From Celerinatantimonas diazotrophica (GTDB lineage Bacteria > Pseudomonadota > Gammaproteobacteria > Enterobacterales > Celerinatantimonadaceae): a stretch of 64,000 nt of DNA. Shown here piece after piece: positions 9,265-19,384 of this stretch (its first letter is position 1; every line of letters starts with the position of its first letter). Position numbers and translations under genes: made by a program. The notes under the pieces were generated by a model that saw nothing but the letters and a program-made list of their open reading frames with translations, searched no databases and was not told where the DNA came from. Location: assembly GCF_004339545.1 (NCBI RefSeq), contig NZ_SMGD01000001.1, positions 62,001 through 126,000 of the forward strand. The letters are read 5' to 3'.

Positions 9265-10913
9265 GATTCCTCTTGGAGAGTTTCAACCCAGTCTTGATAA
9301 GTACAATAGCCACCGGCTAGATTCACCACCCGGAATCCAAGTTGACGTAACATACAACTAGCAACATGTCCTCTTAAACCAACTTGGCAATAAATCAGAA
9401 CGGCCTGAGTCGGATCTAACTCGCTAGCTCGCTCTCTTAAACTATCGAGAGGGATATTGATCGAGTCAGAAATGATGCCAGCCTTGAGCTCTTCCGGATC
9501 ACGGATATCAACAATCTGCCCGACGAAATCTTTGACATATTCACTATAAATCATATCATCATCACCGCGCAGGCAATTAGCGGCAACAAAACCAGCTTGG
9601 TTAAGCGGGTCTTTGGCACTGCCATAAGGAGGCGCATAACATAATTCAAGCTCTTCTAGATCATACACATTCATACGAGCCTGCAACGCCAGAGCTAACA
9701 CATCAATACGCTTATCGACCCCTTCTTTACCAGTGGCCTGAGCCCCTAATATCTGCCCATTTTCTTTTAAATAAAGAAGCTTGAGATGGATAGTCGAAGC
9801 ACCTGGGAAATATCCTGCATGATGGTTAGAATGAATATAGACTTTCTGATAATCAACATCAGTCTCTTTAAGTGTTTTTTCATTCACACCAACCGCCCCA
9901 ACACTCAGGTCAAAGACCCGACAGATAGCCGTCTTTTGAACCCCGCGGAAACGTCGCTTATGACCAAGCATATTATCAGCGGCAAGTCGTCCCTGACGGT
10001 TGGCAGGCCCCGCCAGTGGCAAATGAACCGGATGATTAAGAACCCAATCATATGTTTGAACCGCATCCCCAACGGCATAAATATCACTATGGCTAGTCTG
10101 CAAATATTCATTCACCTTAATCGTGCCATTAATCCCCAGTTCCAGTCCGGCCTCTTCAGCAAGCTGAGATTCGGCTTTAACGCCCACAGCGCAGATAAGC
10201 ATCCCCACTTTAACCGACTGGGAATTGTTATACTCAAGTTGAAGCCCATCATGCAGACTGTGAATTCGGCTCAAGGAGCGATTTAGGTGAAGTTCCACGC
10301 CATGCTCTAACAGATGTTGATGTACGGGAACCGCCATTTCTGGGTCAAGACTCGACATAACTTGCGACTGAGCTTCGATAAGAATAACAGGAAGATTAAG
10401 ACGTCGGAGCGCTTCGGCAACTTCCAAGCCAATAAATCCGCCCCCTAAAACGCCAATAGGTACATTCGGACGAATTTGACGTAGTCGGGCAATAATCAAG
10501 TCCATATCGGGTAAAGAACGAAGCACCAAAACACGGGGATCATCGATACCACTGATGTTCGGTAAAATGGCCTGTGCCCCTGGGCTAAGCAGCAATTTAT
10601 CATAAGTTAACGAATATTGTTCATCACCATTTGCCACCTCAACTAAGTGATGTTCAGGATCGATAGAAAGCACTTCATGACCGACACAAACGTTAACATT
10701 AAATCGCTTAGAAAATTGCTCAACGGTCTGAACTAATAATTTATCCCGTTCAATAATTTCACCACCAATATGATAAGGCAAACCACAATTGGCGAATGAT
10801 ATATAGGGTCCCCGTTCAAGCAAGGTAATCGATACTTTTTCATCCATACGACGCAATCTTGCTGCTGCAGACGCACCCCCAGCAACACCACCAACAATAA
10901 CAATATGTTTCAT
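9261..10913 (-). CDS. CoA-disulfide/persulfide reductase with C-terminal rhodanese
   Basis: 550 residues. An FAD/NAD-binding disulfide reductase module (about 1-445; GGVAGGASAAARLRR, then Cys43 in SFANCGLPYHIGG, the single active-site Cys of CoA-disulfide reductases, and IGVLGGGFIGLEVAE for NAD) is fused to a rhodanese domain (about 455-545) with active-site Cys in IYCQVGLRG. Such fusions reduce CoA persulfide or polysulfide and pass sulfane sulfur. It leads the operon with the two YeeE proteins. A palindromic AT-rich site lies just upstream. Confidence 0.92.
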   Translation of the reverse strand: MKHIVIVGGVAGGASAAARLRRMDEKVSITLLERGPYISFANCGLPYHIGGEIIERDKLLVQTVEQFSKRFNVNVCVGHEVLSIDPEHHLVEVANGDEQYSLTYDKLLLSPGAQAILPNISGIDDPRVLVLRSLPDMDLIIARLRQIRPNVPIGVLGGGFIGLEVAEALRRLNLPVILIEAQSQVMSSLDPEMAVPVHQHLLEHGVELHLNRSLSRIHSLHDGLQLEYNNSQSVKVGMLICAVGVKAESQLAEEAGLELGINGTIKVNEYLQTSHSDIYAVGDAVQTYDWVLNHPVHLPLAGPANRQGRLAADNMLGHKRRFRGVQKTAICRVFDLSVGAVGVNEKTLKETDVDYQKVYIHSNHHAGYFPGASTIHLKLLYLKENGQILGAQATGKEGVDKRIDVLALALQARMNVYDLEELELCYAPPYGSAKDPLNQAGFVAANCLRGDDDMIYSEYVKDFVGQIVDIRDPEELKAGIISDSINIPLDSLRERASELDPTQAVLIYCQVGLRGHVASCMLRQLGFRVVNLAGGYCTYQDWVETLQEES

Positions 10914-10937
10914 GACGATCCTTTACTACTTAAAATA

Positions 10938-10967
10938 ATCTAATGGACTATATATTAGATTTTTCTA
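10938..10967 (-). promoter_or_regulatory. Possible ArsR-type operator for the sulfur operon
   Basis: Upstream of the reductase gene, overlapping ATTAG/CTAAT elements occur: ATCTAAT...ATTAGAT and TATTAGATTTTTCTAAAT. This AT-rich dyad resembles sites bound by persulfide-sensing ArsR proteins (BigR/SqrR/YgaV type). No such regulator gene is in the window, so the assignment is inference. Confidence 0.4.
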
Positions 10968-10977
10968 AATTAAAAGT

Positions 10978-13900
10978 TCAATTGGTACTAAATTCATAGT
11001 ACAAATCAATCGCATTTTCTAGGCCGCTGACGACTTCTAGATAAAACTTAGGAATCAATTGATAGCGCAAAGTGATCTCATTACTGGCTTCGAACATTCC
11101 ATGTCCATACTTAAGCTGAACTCCAGGGAGCAGATAACCACTGACTTGCACCTGCGTTGCATCTCCACTACCACTGGTCGATAAGCTAAGTTGCTTAATT
11201 CCAACCCGATTCCCCAATTTAGTCACCAATTGCCCTGTCTGATTCAGCCCGGTACTTAATAACAGTGATGTTAATGCCGAACTATCACTATCGTTCGTAA
11301 TGCCATGCCCTCGTAAAAGATAAGAAAGTTGCTCATTTTGAGCCATGCTAGGATCAGAAAATAGATTTACAGTCAACTGCTTAGGCGTACCAGATGCTAT
11401 CACACCAACCGTGACATCATCGTTAGTTCTTTGTGGATCGCGAATTGCTTTAACATCAATCATTGGGCTATTAGTCGGCCCAGAAAAGGTCAGTGTTCCT
11501 GATTGGATCTCAAGATGCTGACCATAGGCAGTAAATTTTCCATCTTGAAGATCGATCTGTCCAGTGGTTTGAATCGCTTTACCCGATGTTTGTTGAACAT
11601 TGAGTTTACCCACAAGCTGAGTGGTTAAACCAAACGCATCCAAATACAACGCGTTACCTAAATCAACGGTAACATCCATATTTAGAGCTCGGGCTGCGAC
11701 ACGCTTTTGTTGTGCATCAACAATCGTCACATCCGAAGAAAGAGAAGTAGCCTGTTGTGGTAGCTTATTAACTTTTATGGTTCCTTTATTAATATTCAGC
11801 GTTCCCTGAACCTGCAGGTTGTCACGATCAACAGCCAGTTTTATATCCGGCGAAACCACCAAATTAGCGGGTGGATAATGTACCGATAGATGATTGCCTT
11901 TTAACGCCAGTTGACCACTAAGCTCCCCATTCGGCCAGCGAACACTCCCATGCCAAGTAGCCTTATGGCCCTGACTAAGAAATGAACCAGTCATATACGC
12001 TTGTTGATGTGCGAGTTTAATTTGACTACTCAGGTTATCCACTGCAAGAGGTAAATTAGGACCTGCAACTTGACCATCAGTGATAGAAAAATTGCCGCTT
12101 AGATCAGGATTATTCAACTCCCCTGCTATCTGCAAACGCCCATTCACTAGCCCATTTAATCGACTTAGAGACCCCATCAACGAGGTGTAGGGGGCCAATT
12201 TCAAATTCGATAAAATGACCTCGCCTTGAAGCGGATAATGTTGGTTTTTCGCTAAGCCAATCTGCACACTCGCTTGAGAGTCACCCAACTGTTGACTCTT
12301 TTCTTTAAGAGCCAGTTTGGCCTTCCCTGCCGAGATATCTGCATTCAAAAAAAGATTCTGATAACGATATTTTACCGACTCGCCAGAACTCACTGTTTGA
12401 ATTAACTGTCCATTTTTACTAGACAGTTCAACACTTGTTGCCAGTGGTTTTAGCCGATTTCGAGTCACTGAAAACTGGCCGTTCAAACGCCCGTCCCAAA
12501 TCAGGTTGTTAAGCCAAACTGAGGCTAATGGCGCCAGTTGAAACTGCTGAATTTTTCCATGCAAAGCCAATTGATCAGTTCCAAACACTGCCGGTTGGGT
12601 TAAACAGATGCTTCCGCTCAACCGTTGTTTCAAACATAATGGCGATAAATGTAACTGTTGCTCACTCAAAGCAATAGGGGTTGGTTTTTGCAAATTAAAA
12701 CTGCCAACCAATGAGCGAACCGTCAATTTATTGAGTTTTCCTTGCCACTGATTGAAGGTTCCCTGCCCACTTACATCCAATGCTAGCGACTGCTTAGGGT
12801 TTTTAAGCAGGACCGTCAATAGCTGATGTTCATTGGCTGAATGGCGATAATCCAAAACAGCACTAATATTTTGATATTTTTGGTAATTTGCGTTACGGAT
12901 AGCTAAAGACATGCGGCCTGGTAAATCCTTAGCAAGTCGTAAGCGAGCTGACGAACGAAATGTCCCTAACTTCATGTCATACTGACTCATTTTCCAGTTA
13001 TGACCCTTGATATGCCAACTGATCCAAGGACTTAAACGCAGACCCGACACCGCAAATTTCCCATGCAGTTGTCCCGCATCAACTCCTGGAAATGCACTTA
13101 AATTATTGAAGTTAAGCGTTCCGGATAGTGCCACGTTTTGATCCACCGCCCCTTTTACCAAAAGCTCATTATTGGCCAATTTCGCATTTACTTTTAGCTG
13201 ATTAACGTGGCTATTTTCACCTTTGATATGAAGCGCAATGGACCAAGGGTTGCTAAGCCAAGTCCCAGAGAGCTTATCGCTGTCTATCGTCCATTGTTGG
13301 TTAATAAAACTGGTATTAACCAAGCCATTAATTAAAGGCAGCGATTGGCCCGCCCATGCAGACAAATCAAGCTGATGGATATTCACTTTTGAGCGCACCA
13401 TCAATTGAGGGGACCACCGAAGCTGACCATTGGCCTGCAACAGACCGGAGCCACTTTTAGCCGTCAATGAAAACTGCGGGATCTGGCGATAATTTCCCTT
13501 AAATGATGACTCGATAGTAAGGGATTGGATACTTGTAAGCCGAGAGTGAAGCTGGCCTTGATAGCCGGTTAGCGATCCATGAACATCAAGTTTAGCCTGC
13601 ACTTTTTTTATGGGTGTAAGTACTTCGTCACTGGAATCGATCTGAAGCTGCAACGCATACGGCAAACTGCGAGAGCGCCAATTCAGGTGCCCAGTCAGCG
13701 TTGCGTTCGCTTTACCTTGATAGATGACATTCATCTTCAATGCTGAGGCTGGCCCCGCACCCTGCATAGCAACATGGCCGACATTGTGACGATACGCCTT
13801 AAAATTAAACTCAGATTGATACGGCGGAATGAACTGTTGCTTAAGTTTTCCCTGAATAGAACCTAAAGACGAATCGATAGCAAGCTGAGTGATATTCAAT

Positions 13901-14655
13901 TGCTGTGAATCCCATGAACCATGCAAGGAAGCGTTATCAATCGCAATGGATTGAGCAAGATTTAACTGACCGTTCTTCAGTTGTAAATGCTTGATATCAA
14001 TTAAATATGGTAATTGTAATTGATGTAAATAATCGGTCAAAGAATCCTTCAACTTCGATGGGACAAGCGCTGTCGGCATATTCTTTGAGTGAGTTGAAGA
14101 TGATGTTAAACCAGCATTTCCCTGATAACGCCATCCCTGAACATTCAAGGTATTTATCTGGATATGGTGCTTCACCCAACTGGCATTCAAAGAGAGCTTT
14201 TGCCACTGAATATCATGCCCATCCACCATTAAGTGCGTGTGGCGAAGGTCTATGTTTTTGAGGTGAATCGGCCAAAAAGGGGTCCAAACAGATGTCCCTG
14301 ACGACTCATCCTTTGATGTTGCTGATTGATTAGACGGTATTACGACATCAATACCAGCCGCCGTTAATCGTGTCACGCATAATTGGCTATGCAACAAACA
14401 CCGAGGACTAAGTGCGATTTTGGCATGTTTAATCTCAATATCTTGTTGCTGAGTTGAGTATTTAATCGTTTGAAATTCAAGACCTTTTAATAAAGAGCCA
14501 CTGCTACCTTGAATCGATAACCCTGGAACTTTATTGGCAAAATAACGAATCGCCCACTGGTTAACTGTAGAACTGTCAGCCGCTACAAACACACCAATGA
14601 CCAATAATACCAGCAGTGCTAGTACAATATACAAACTGCGACGCATCCACCTCAT
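10978..14655 (-). CDS. tamB: TamB, translocation and assembly module inner-membrane subunit
   Basis: 1225 residues: an N-terminal membrane anchor (about 7-27), a very long repetitive beta-rich region expected to form the lipid-binding groove across the periplasm, and a conserved C-terminal DUF490/TamB domain (FGLTTQLVGKLNV..., TLTFSGPTNSPMIDVKAIRD, ending LKYGHGMFEASNEITLRYQL). Family length is about 1250. It works with TamA in outer-membrane protein assembly and in phospholipid transport to the outer membrane. It overlaps the tamA stop by 4 bp. Confidence 0.95.
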   Translation of the reverse strand: MRWMRRSLYIVLALLVLLVIGVFVAADSSTVNQWAIRYFANKVPGLSIQGSSGSLLKGLEFQTIKYSTQQQDIEIKHAKIALSPRCLLHSQLCVTRLTAAGIDVVIPSNQSATSKDESSGTSVWTPFWPIHLKNIDLRHTHLMVDGHDIQWQKLSLNASWVKHHIQINTLNVQGWRYQGNAGLTSSSTHSKNMPTALVPSKLKDSLTDYLHQLQLPYLIDIKHLQLKNGQLNLAQSIAIDNASLHGSWDSQQLNITQLAIDSSLGSIQGKLKQQFIPPYQSEFNFKAYRHNVGHVAMQGAGPASALKMNVIYQGKANATLTGHLNWRSRSLPYALQLQIDSSDEVLTPIKKVQAKLDVHGSLTGYQGQLHSRLTSIQSLTIESSFKGNYRQIPQFSLTAKSGSGLLQANGQLRWSPQLMVRSKVNIHQLDLSAWAGQSLPLINGLVNTSFINQQWTIDSDKLSGTWLSNPWSIALHIKGENSHVNQLKVNAKLANNELLVKGAVDQNVALSGTLNFNNLSAFPGVDAGQLHGKFAVSGLRLSPWISWHIKGHNWKMSQYDMKLGTFRSSARLRLAKDLPGRMSLAIRNANYQKYQNISAVLDYRHSANEHQLLTVLLKNPKQSLALDVSGQGTFNQWQGKLNKLTVRSLVGSFNLQKPTPIALSEQQLHLSPLCLKQRLSGSICLTQPAVFGTDQLALHGKIQQFQLAPLASVWLNNLIWDGRLNGQFSVTRNRLKPLATSVELSSKNGQLIQTVSSGESVKYRYQNLFLNADISAGKAKLALKEKSQQLGDSQASVQIGLAKNQHYPLQGEVILSNLKLAPYTSLMGSLSRLNGLVNGRLQIAGELNNPDLSGNFSITDGQVAGPNLPLAVDNLSSQIKLAHQQAYMTGSFLSQGHKATWHGSVRWPNGELSGQLALKGNHLSVHYPPANLVVSPDIKLAVDRDNLQVQGTLNINKGTIKVNKLPQQATSLSSDVTIVDAQQKRVAARALNMDVTVDLGNALYLDAFGLTTQLVGKLNVQQTSGKAIQTTGQIDLQDGKFTAYGQHLEIQSGTLTFSGPTNSPMIDVKAIRDPQRTNDDVTVGVIASGTPKQLTVNLFSDPSMAQNEQLSYLLRGHGITNDSDSSALTSLLLSTGLNQTGQLVTKLGNRVGIKQLSLSTSGSGDATQVQVSGYLLPGVQLKYGHGMFEASNEITLRYQLIPKFYLEVVSGLENAIDLYYEFSTN

Positions 14656-16388
14656 AAGTCAGACCCTATCGAAAAATGGATCCGCCAGTGATCGTTTCCC
14701 TCACTTTTAACCAGTGGTTTTGCAAAATCAAGGCGCACGGGACCAATCGGAGTCAACCAGCGAAGCCCAACCCCTGCACCCGCATAAAGAGGCTCATCAA
14801 AGTTATTCGCCGCTGTGCCAGTGTCATAAAATACCGCCGCACGCCATTTATCAGCAAACCGATAACTATATTCAAGACTTCCCGTAACCAGATATTTCCC
14901 CCCAATTAGCTTTCCCGAACTATCCCGAGGGGCAATTGATTTATAACCGTAACCACGAATACTCTCATCCCCACCAGCGAAAAAGCGCATCGATGCTGGA
15001 ACATCAGAGATATGGTTAACCATAATCGCGCCACCGGTTGCTCGAGCAATGATCCGGCTACGACCAAAGCTACGTAACCATTTAGTATGCGCTTTTATCT
15101 TTGTTAAGGTCACATCGGAAAACCACCAAGGACTGGAAACTTCAGCCATTAATGATTCACTATCCCCCCAATAAGGGTCGGCTTTCGGTCCTTTCGTGCG
15201 CAGACGACTTAAGCTAAAACCAGGCATAAAAAGTAATGTCGAGTTGTTCTGTGTACCTTGTCGATAATCCTCGTAGAGTGTCTTAAAGAAAATCTGTGGT
15301 GTCCATTGAGGGTCCCAATCCCATTGCCGTAGCAACGTAATGAGGTGACTGCGACTATCAGTATCGTTATCAACCTCACGCTGATACCCTGTTTGCAACG
15401 CTATATAATCGTTCACAGGATTTGTAACGGGAATGCGATACTCTGTCGAGATAGTCTGATCAGTTTTAGATGCCTCAATGGACGCATTAAACTGATGTCC
15501 CCAGCGATTCACCCATGGATGATTCCATTTAAATTTTCCTTTAACGTCTTCATCGGTTGAATAACCAAGGCCAATACCAAAGCTATTGGCGCTCTTACGT
15601 CTGAGATCGACATTCAAGTCAACTTGACCGTTTTTGCGTTTGCCTATTTGCGGTGTGACTAAAACCGAGCGGAAATAACCCGTTTGGTTGAGTGATTGGC
15701 TGTAACTGGCCACTTTTTGTGCATTATAGGGATCGCCTAGTGAAAAGTTAGCTAAACCAGTCAGTAACTTAGTAGGCACCTCAGGGTTTGAAAAATCAAT
15801 TTTGCCAATACGGTAACGGACACCACTATCGTAGTGCAAATGGATCACGGCAGCATGCTTAGCTCGGGTTACATCCACCTTAGCTTGTGTAAAATGTCCA
15901 TCAAAATAGCCATGTGAACTGGCGTATTCATTCACCGCTGATTTAAATGCATCATAGTCACCACTATTAAAAATATCGCCCTGATGCGGTGCCTGCTTTT
16001 TGAAAAGTCGTTTAAAATCAGCCGAATCTTTTAATTGCCCCGATAGCTGCCAATCAAACTGCGTAATTCGTACGGGCTGATTCAGTATTATGTGAACATC
16101 GACCAGAATGTCGTGGTGACTACGATGAACCTTAATTTGCACCCGAGATGAAAAATATCCCAACGCCTCAAGCGCTTCACTCACTTGCTGTTGAGAATGC
16201 GCGATTATAAATTCATCAGAGTTATCATTCGATAAATTCTGGGCTTTTAAAAAAGCTTCAACATTCGCCCGTTGCGGTTGATTACCACCATCGACTTGAT
16301 AATGGATGGCAGCAATGACCGGACTACTTATCAACCAAAGAAGAAACGCAAGTCTGCGCAACAGATTTTCCTGATACAATAGAAACAC
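14652..16388 (-). CDS. tamA: TamA, Omp85-family outer membrane assembly protein
   Basis: 578 residues: signal sequence, three POTRA domains (about 25-265), then a 16-strand Omp85 barrel with the conserved RFFAGGDESIRGYGYKSI motif and a C-terminal aromatic strand (WRIHFSIGSDL). Matches TamA in length and order, and the tamA-tamB operon is the classical arrangement. Divergent from mobB with only 31 bp between the starts, so the promoters must overlap the coding ends. Confidence 0.95.
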   Translation of the reverse strand: MFLLYQENLLRRLAFLLWLISSPVIAAIHYQVDGGNQPQRANVEAFLKAQNLSNDNSDEFIIAHSQQQVSEALEALGYFSSRVQIKVHRSHHDILVDVHIILNQPVRITQFDWQLSGQLKDSADFKRLFKKQAPHQGDIFNSGDYDAFKSAVNEYASSHGYFDGHFTQAKVDVTRAKHAAVIHLHYDSGVRYRIGKIDFSNPEVPTKLLTGLANFSLGDPYNAQKVASYSQSLNQTGYFRSVLVTPQIGKRKNGQVDLNVDLRRKSANSFGIGLGYSTDEDVKGKFKWNHPWVNRWGHQFNASIEASKTDQTISTEYRIPVTNPVNDYIALQTGYQREVDNDTDSRSHLITLLRQWDWDPQWTPQIFFKTLYEDYRQGTQNNSTLLFMPGFSLSRLRTKGPKADPYWGDSESLMAEVSSPWWFSDVTLTKIKAHTKWLRSFGRSRIIARATGGAIMVNHISDVPASMRFFAGGDESIRGYGYKSIAPRDSSGKLIGGKYLVTGSLEYSYRFADKWRAAVFYDTGTAANNFDEPLYAGAGVGLRWLTPIGPVRLDFAKPLVKSEGNDHWRIHFSIGSDL

Positions 16389-16419
16389 ACATTATTATTG
16401 TTACAGAGTTTTGAATTAG

Positions 16420-16947
16420 ATGAAACCAGACTTATCGTATTGGCCAAAACCTGTCATTGCCCTGGCGGGATTTAGCGGTTCAGGTAAAACGACCTTATTA
16501 TGTCAATTGCTAGAAATTATTAGCGCACAAAATATTCGTGTGGGGGTCATAAAACATAGCCATCACCAGATTGAAATGGATAGTCCTGGCAAGGATAGTT
16601 ATCGACTCACCCACAGTGGCGCGGCACAAATGCTCTTAAGCAATCCCAACCAAACCATTTTATTTTCCAAACAGAACAATCATGATGATCTAGACAGCCA
16701 ACTACAGTGTCTTTGCTGGGATAAGCTTGATTTAGTGATTGTCGAAGGATACCGTCACAGTAATGTTCCGAAACTAGAGATTCATCGTCCTGAACTGAAT
16801 AAACCTCTATTAGCAGTAAATGATCCATGGATATTTGCCGTTGCCACAAATCAGCCACAGCAACACATTCAATTGCCACAATGGCCCTTGGATAACCCCC
16901 AAGTGATCGCTGAGAAAATTCTTTCTATTTGTCTAAAAAATATATAG
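16420..16947 (+). CDS. mobB: MobB, molybdopterin-guanine dinucleotide adaptor GTPase
   Basis: 175 residues with the P-loop GFSGSGKTTL near residue 18 and the downstream VIKHSHH and VIVEGYRH motifs of MobB. It binds GTP and assists MobA in attaching GMP to molybdopterin. mobA is not adjacent here, so the gene stands alone, divergent from tamA. Confidence 0.92.
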   Translation: MKPDLSYWPKPVIALAGFSGSGKTTLLCQLLEIISAQNIRVGVIKHSHHQIEMDSPGKDSYRLTHSGAAQMLLSNPNQTILFSKQNNHDDLDSQLQCLCWDKLDLVIVEGYRHSNVPKLEIHRPELNKPLLAVNDPWIFAVATNQPQQHIQLPQWPLDNPQVIAEKILSICLKNI

Positions 16948-16984
16948 AAAAACAGTAGCTAAGACTCTTTTTGACGGCAAAAAT

Positions 16985-17401
16985 TTAGGACATATCAACT
17001 GAATGATTCTTTAAAAACTGTTCCATTGCATTCACGGTTTCAACACTACAATGGTGTTCGATGCCTTCGGCATCGGCTTGCGCAATCTCTTGAGAGACCC
17101 CTAAACAAAGCAACGTTTTAAACACGATTTGGTGACGTTTGGCAACTTGCTCGGCCATTTGCTGCCCCTGCATAGTTAAAAAAATTCCACGATAGGGTCT
17201 CGCTTCCACCAGCCCATCTCTCTTTAAGCGGCTGATGACCTTAGAAACGGCAGCGGGGCTCACGCCAAAGCGAATTGCCAGATCACTGGAACGTGCCTCG
17301 CCATAGGTCGCATGCATTTGCGCTATCTCTTCGACATAATCTTCAACTAACTCCCGCTGATGATCTTCTTTTACTCTTTGAAAATATTGGTGTTGTGGCA
17401 C
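16985..17401 (-). CDS. mntR: MntR, DtxR-family manganese-responsive repressor
   Basis: 138 residues: N-terminal winged helix (VEDYVEEIAQMHATYGEARS, then VSPAAVSKVISRLKRDGLV) and a dimerisation/metal domain with EGIEHHCS. In the DtxR/MntR family, Mn(II) binding represses the mntH transporter, and mntH is the next gene on the same strand (upstream), which strongly supports this role. No recognisable MntR box could be picked by eye. Confidence 0.9.
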   Translation of the reverse strand: MPQHQYFQRVKEDHQRELVEDYVEEIAQMHATYGEARSSDLAIRFGVSPAAVSKVISRLKRDGLVEARPYRGIFLTMQGQQMAEQVAKRHQIVFKTLLCLGVSQEIAQADAEGIEHHCSVETVNAMEQFLKNHSVDMS

Positions 17402-17542
17402 AACCTTTACCTATTGTTATGTTTATCTGAGCCGATTAAGAGCAACCACAATGATGATATAGCCGATGATTTGGATACATACCAGCAATCCACTTAAAAC
17501 AATCTATCATAACTTGTTGTAGCTTTGTGCTCTCAGCCTTAC

Positions 17543-18817
17543 TCACTCGAAGAGGCTATAAAATAACACATAGGCATTCAGTATTATAATTAAAGTGCAT
17601 ACCGCCACACCGACAACACTCAATAAAGGACGATTCACCAAATTTCCCATCAATTTTTTATCGGCGGTAAACTTCACCAGAGGAATCAACGCAAACGGTA
17701 TTCCAAAACTTAAGATCACCTGGCTAGCAACTAATGCTTTTTGTTCAGACACACCGAGTACAATCACTACAATAGCTGGAACCATCGTAATCAGGCGACG
17801 GAGCCCAATTGGGATGTGAAAACGGACAAAGCCCTGCATCAGGATCTGCCCTGACATCGTCCCCACAATCGATGATGACAGACCGGCCAACAACAATGCA
17901 AAACCAAAAATATAACTGGCCATGTTGCCGCCCATTAACGGTGCAAGCATTTTATAGCTCTCACCTATTGAGACAATTTCCTCATAGCCATGGCGATGGA
18001 AGGTGGCCGCAGCCAAAGCCAACAAAGCCATATTAACCAAACCCGCCAAAGTCATTCCGATGATGACATCTAAGCGATAATAACGCATCACTTTATTGCG
18101 CTGACTGGGTTCAGTGCTAATACGATTCTGAGACAGTGCCGAGTGCAAATAAATCACATGCGGCATAATCGTGGCCCCTAAAATACCGGTAGCCAGATAG
18201 ACTGCATAACTATCAGGGAATGATGGAAGCAACAACCCTTTCACCATAGCCCCCTGATCAGGGTGGCTTAAAAAGAGCTCGACAAAAAATCCTCCGGCGA
18301 TAGCCATAATCATGGCACCAATAATGATCTCCATTAAACGGAAGCCAAACCGTTGTAATTGTAATGCCGCATAAGTGATGATCCCGGTTAAGATAGCCCC
18401 CTGCATCATTGACAGACCAAACAACAAGTTAAATGCTAATGCCGCTCCGAGAAATTCGGCCAGATCAGTCGCAATAGCAACTATTTCAGCCTGCACCCAG
18501 TAAAACCAAACGACCGGTTTGGGGAAACGCTCCCGAATCACTTCCGCTAAATTTTTGCCCGTTGCTAAACCGAGCCGTGCCGACATTGCCTGAATCAGCA
18601 TCGCCATGACATTGGACATTAAAACCACCCATAACAAGGCGTAGCCATAGCGTGAACCAGCTTCGATGTTAGTTGCAAAATTGCCGGGATCGACATAAGC
18701 GACAGCCGCAATGAGTGCTGGACCAAATAACACCATCCATCCGGTGCGTCCGCCTTTTCCGGATAATGTCTGTTGAGCCTGATGCTGCATCGCAGAATCT
18801 GAGATTGACTGAAGCAT
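17543..18817 (-). CDS. mntH: MntH, NRAMP divalent metal (Mn2+) transporter
   Basis: About 424 residues and 11 membrane helices. The metal-site motif DPGNFATNIEAG in helix 1 and the MPHVIYLHS motif in helix 6 define the NRAMP family, proton-coupled importers of Mn(II) and Fe(II). An in-frame ATG at 18844 adds nine residues, but ATG 18817 has TGGA 9 bases upstream while 18844 has no ribosome site. Paired with mntR downstream. Confidence 0.93.
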   Translation of the reverse strand: MLQSISDSAMQHQAQQTLSGKGGRTGWMVLFGPALIAAVAYVDPGNFATNIEAGSRYGYALLWVVLMSNVMAMLIQAMSARLGLATGKNLAEVIRERFPKPVVWFYWVQAEIVAIATDLAEFLGAALAFNLLFGLSMMQGAILTGIITYAALQLQRFGFRLMEIIIGAMIMAIAGGFFVELFLSHPDQGAMVKGLLLPSFPDSYAVYLATGILGATIMPHVIYLHSALSQNRISTEPSQRNKVMRYYRLDVIIGMTLAGLVNMALLALAAATFHRHGYEEIVSIGESYKMLAPLMGGNMASYIFGFALLLAGLSSSIVGTMSGQILMQGFVRFHIPIGLRRLITMVPAIVVIVLGVSEQKALVASQVILSFGIPFALIPLVKFTADKKLMGNLVNRPLLSVVGVAVCTLIIILNAYVLFYSLFE

Positions 18818-18844
18818 GTTGAAAATTCCAGCAAAATTAACCAT

Positions 18845-19330
18845 GGTTAATAATATATATTCGTGTTAATTAATTTCAACCCGGTAAACCTAATTACAGC
18901 TGTTAATTTTTACTGAAAAAGACAGTTTGACGTTATTTTCAGACTAAAATGAGTATAAGTATATGATTTTTAATCATTTAATTTTTATTATATTCCTTCA
19001 ATTTTATTATTGGATTATTTCAAACAGTTCAATAAGTTTTGACTATCAATAAACTCATTAAACAATTTAACTAACTGATTTAATTTATTTTTACTCAATA
19101 AACTATCTCAGCTTATTCCCGTAATGAAATAAAAAGGAATACTTTTATCTACATGATACAAAACTGCGCCCGGTATCGGTGCGGCCAGTGATATGCTGAT
19201 AGGTTCACATTGAGCTTGACACTCCGTCAATCATAACGCCCCCTAGTTAACTGTTGAATTGATCACAGTATGAATCGCAGAGTCTGAAATAGTTGATCAT
19301 TTAATAGCTGCTGTTTGCTATCTTGAGCCA
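18845..19330. other. Intergenic region without a recognisable gene
   Basis: About 490 bp, strongly AT-rich from 18840 to 19140. It presumably holds the mntH promoter; nothing else could be supported. Confidence 0.4.
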
Positions 19331-19359
19331 AAAATAAAGGGGCTATTAAATAGCCCCTT
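19331..19359 (-). terminator. Rho-independent terminator of the class I aldolase gene
   Basis: AAGGGGCTA (19337-19345) pairs with TAGCCCCTT (19351-19359). Read on the minus strand the stem is followed by TTATTTTTGG, a good U-tract. Confidence 0.85.
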
Positions 19360-19384
19360 CAATACATTATTTATCTTGCTGCGA

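Noticed and set aside
18845-18960. MntR box upstream of mntH
   Set aside because: No palindrome resembling known MntR operators could be identified by eye.
19238-19252. CTAGTTAACTGTTG as another MITE end
   Set aside because: Only partial match to CTAGGGACTGTTG and no interior homology or partner end.
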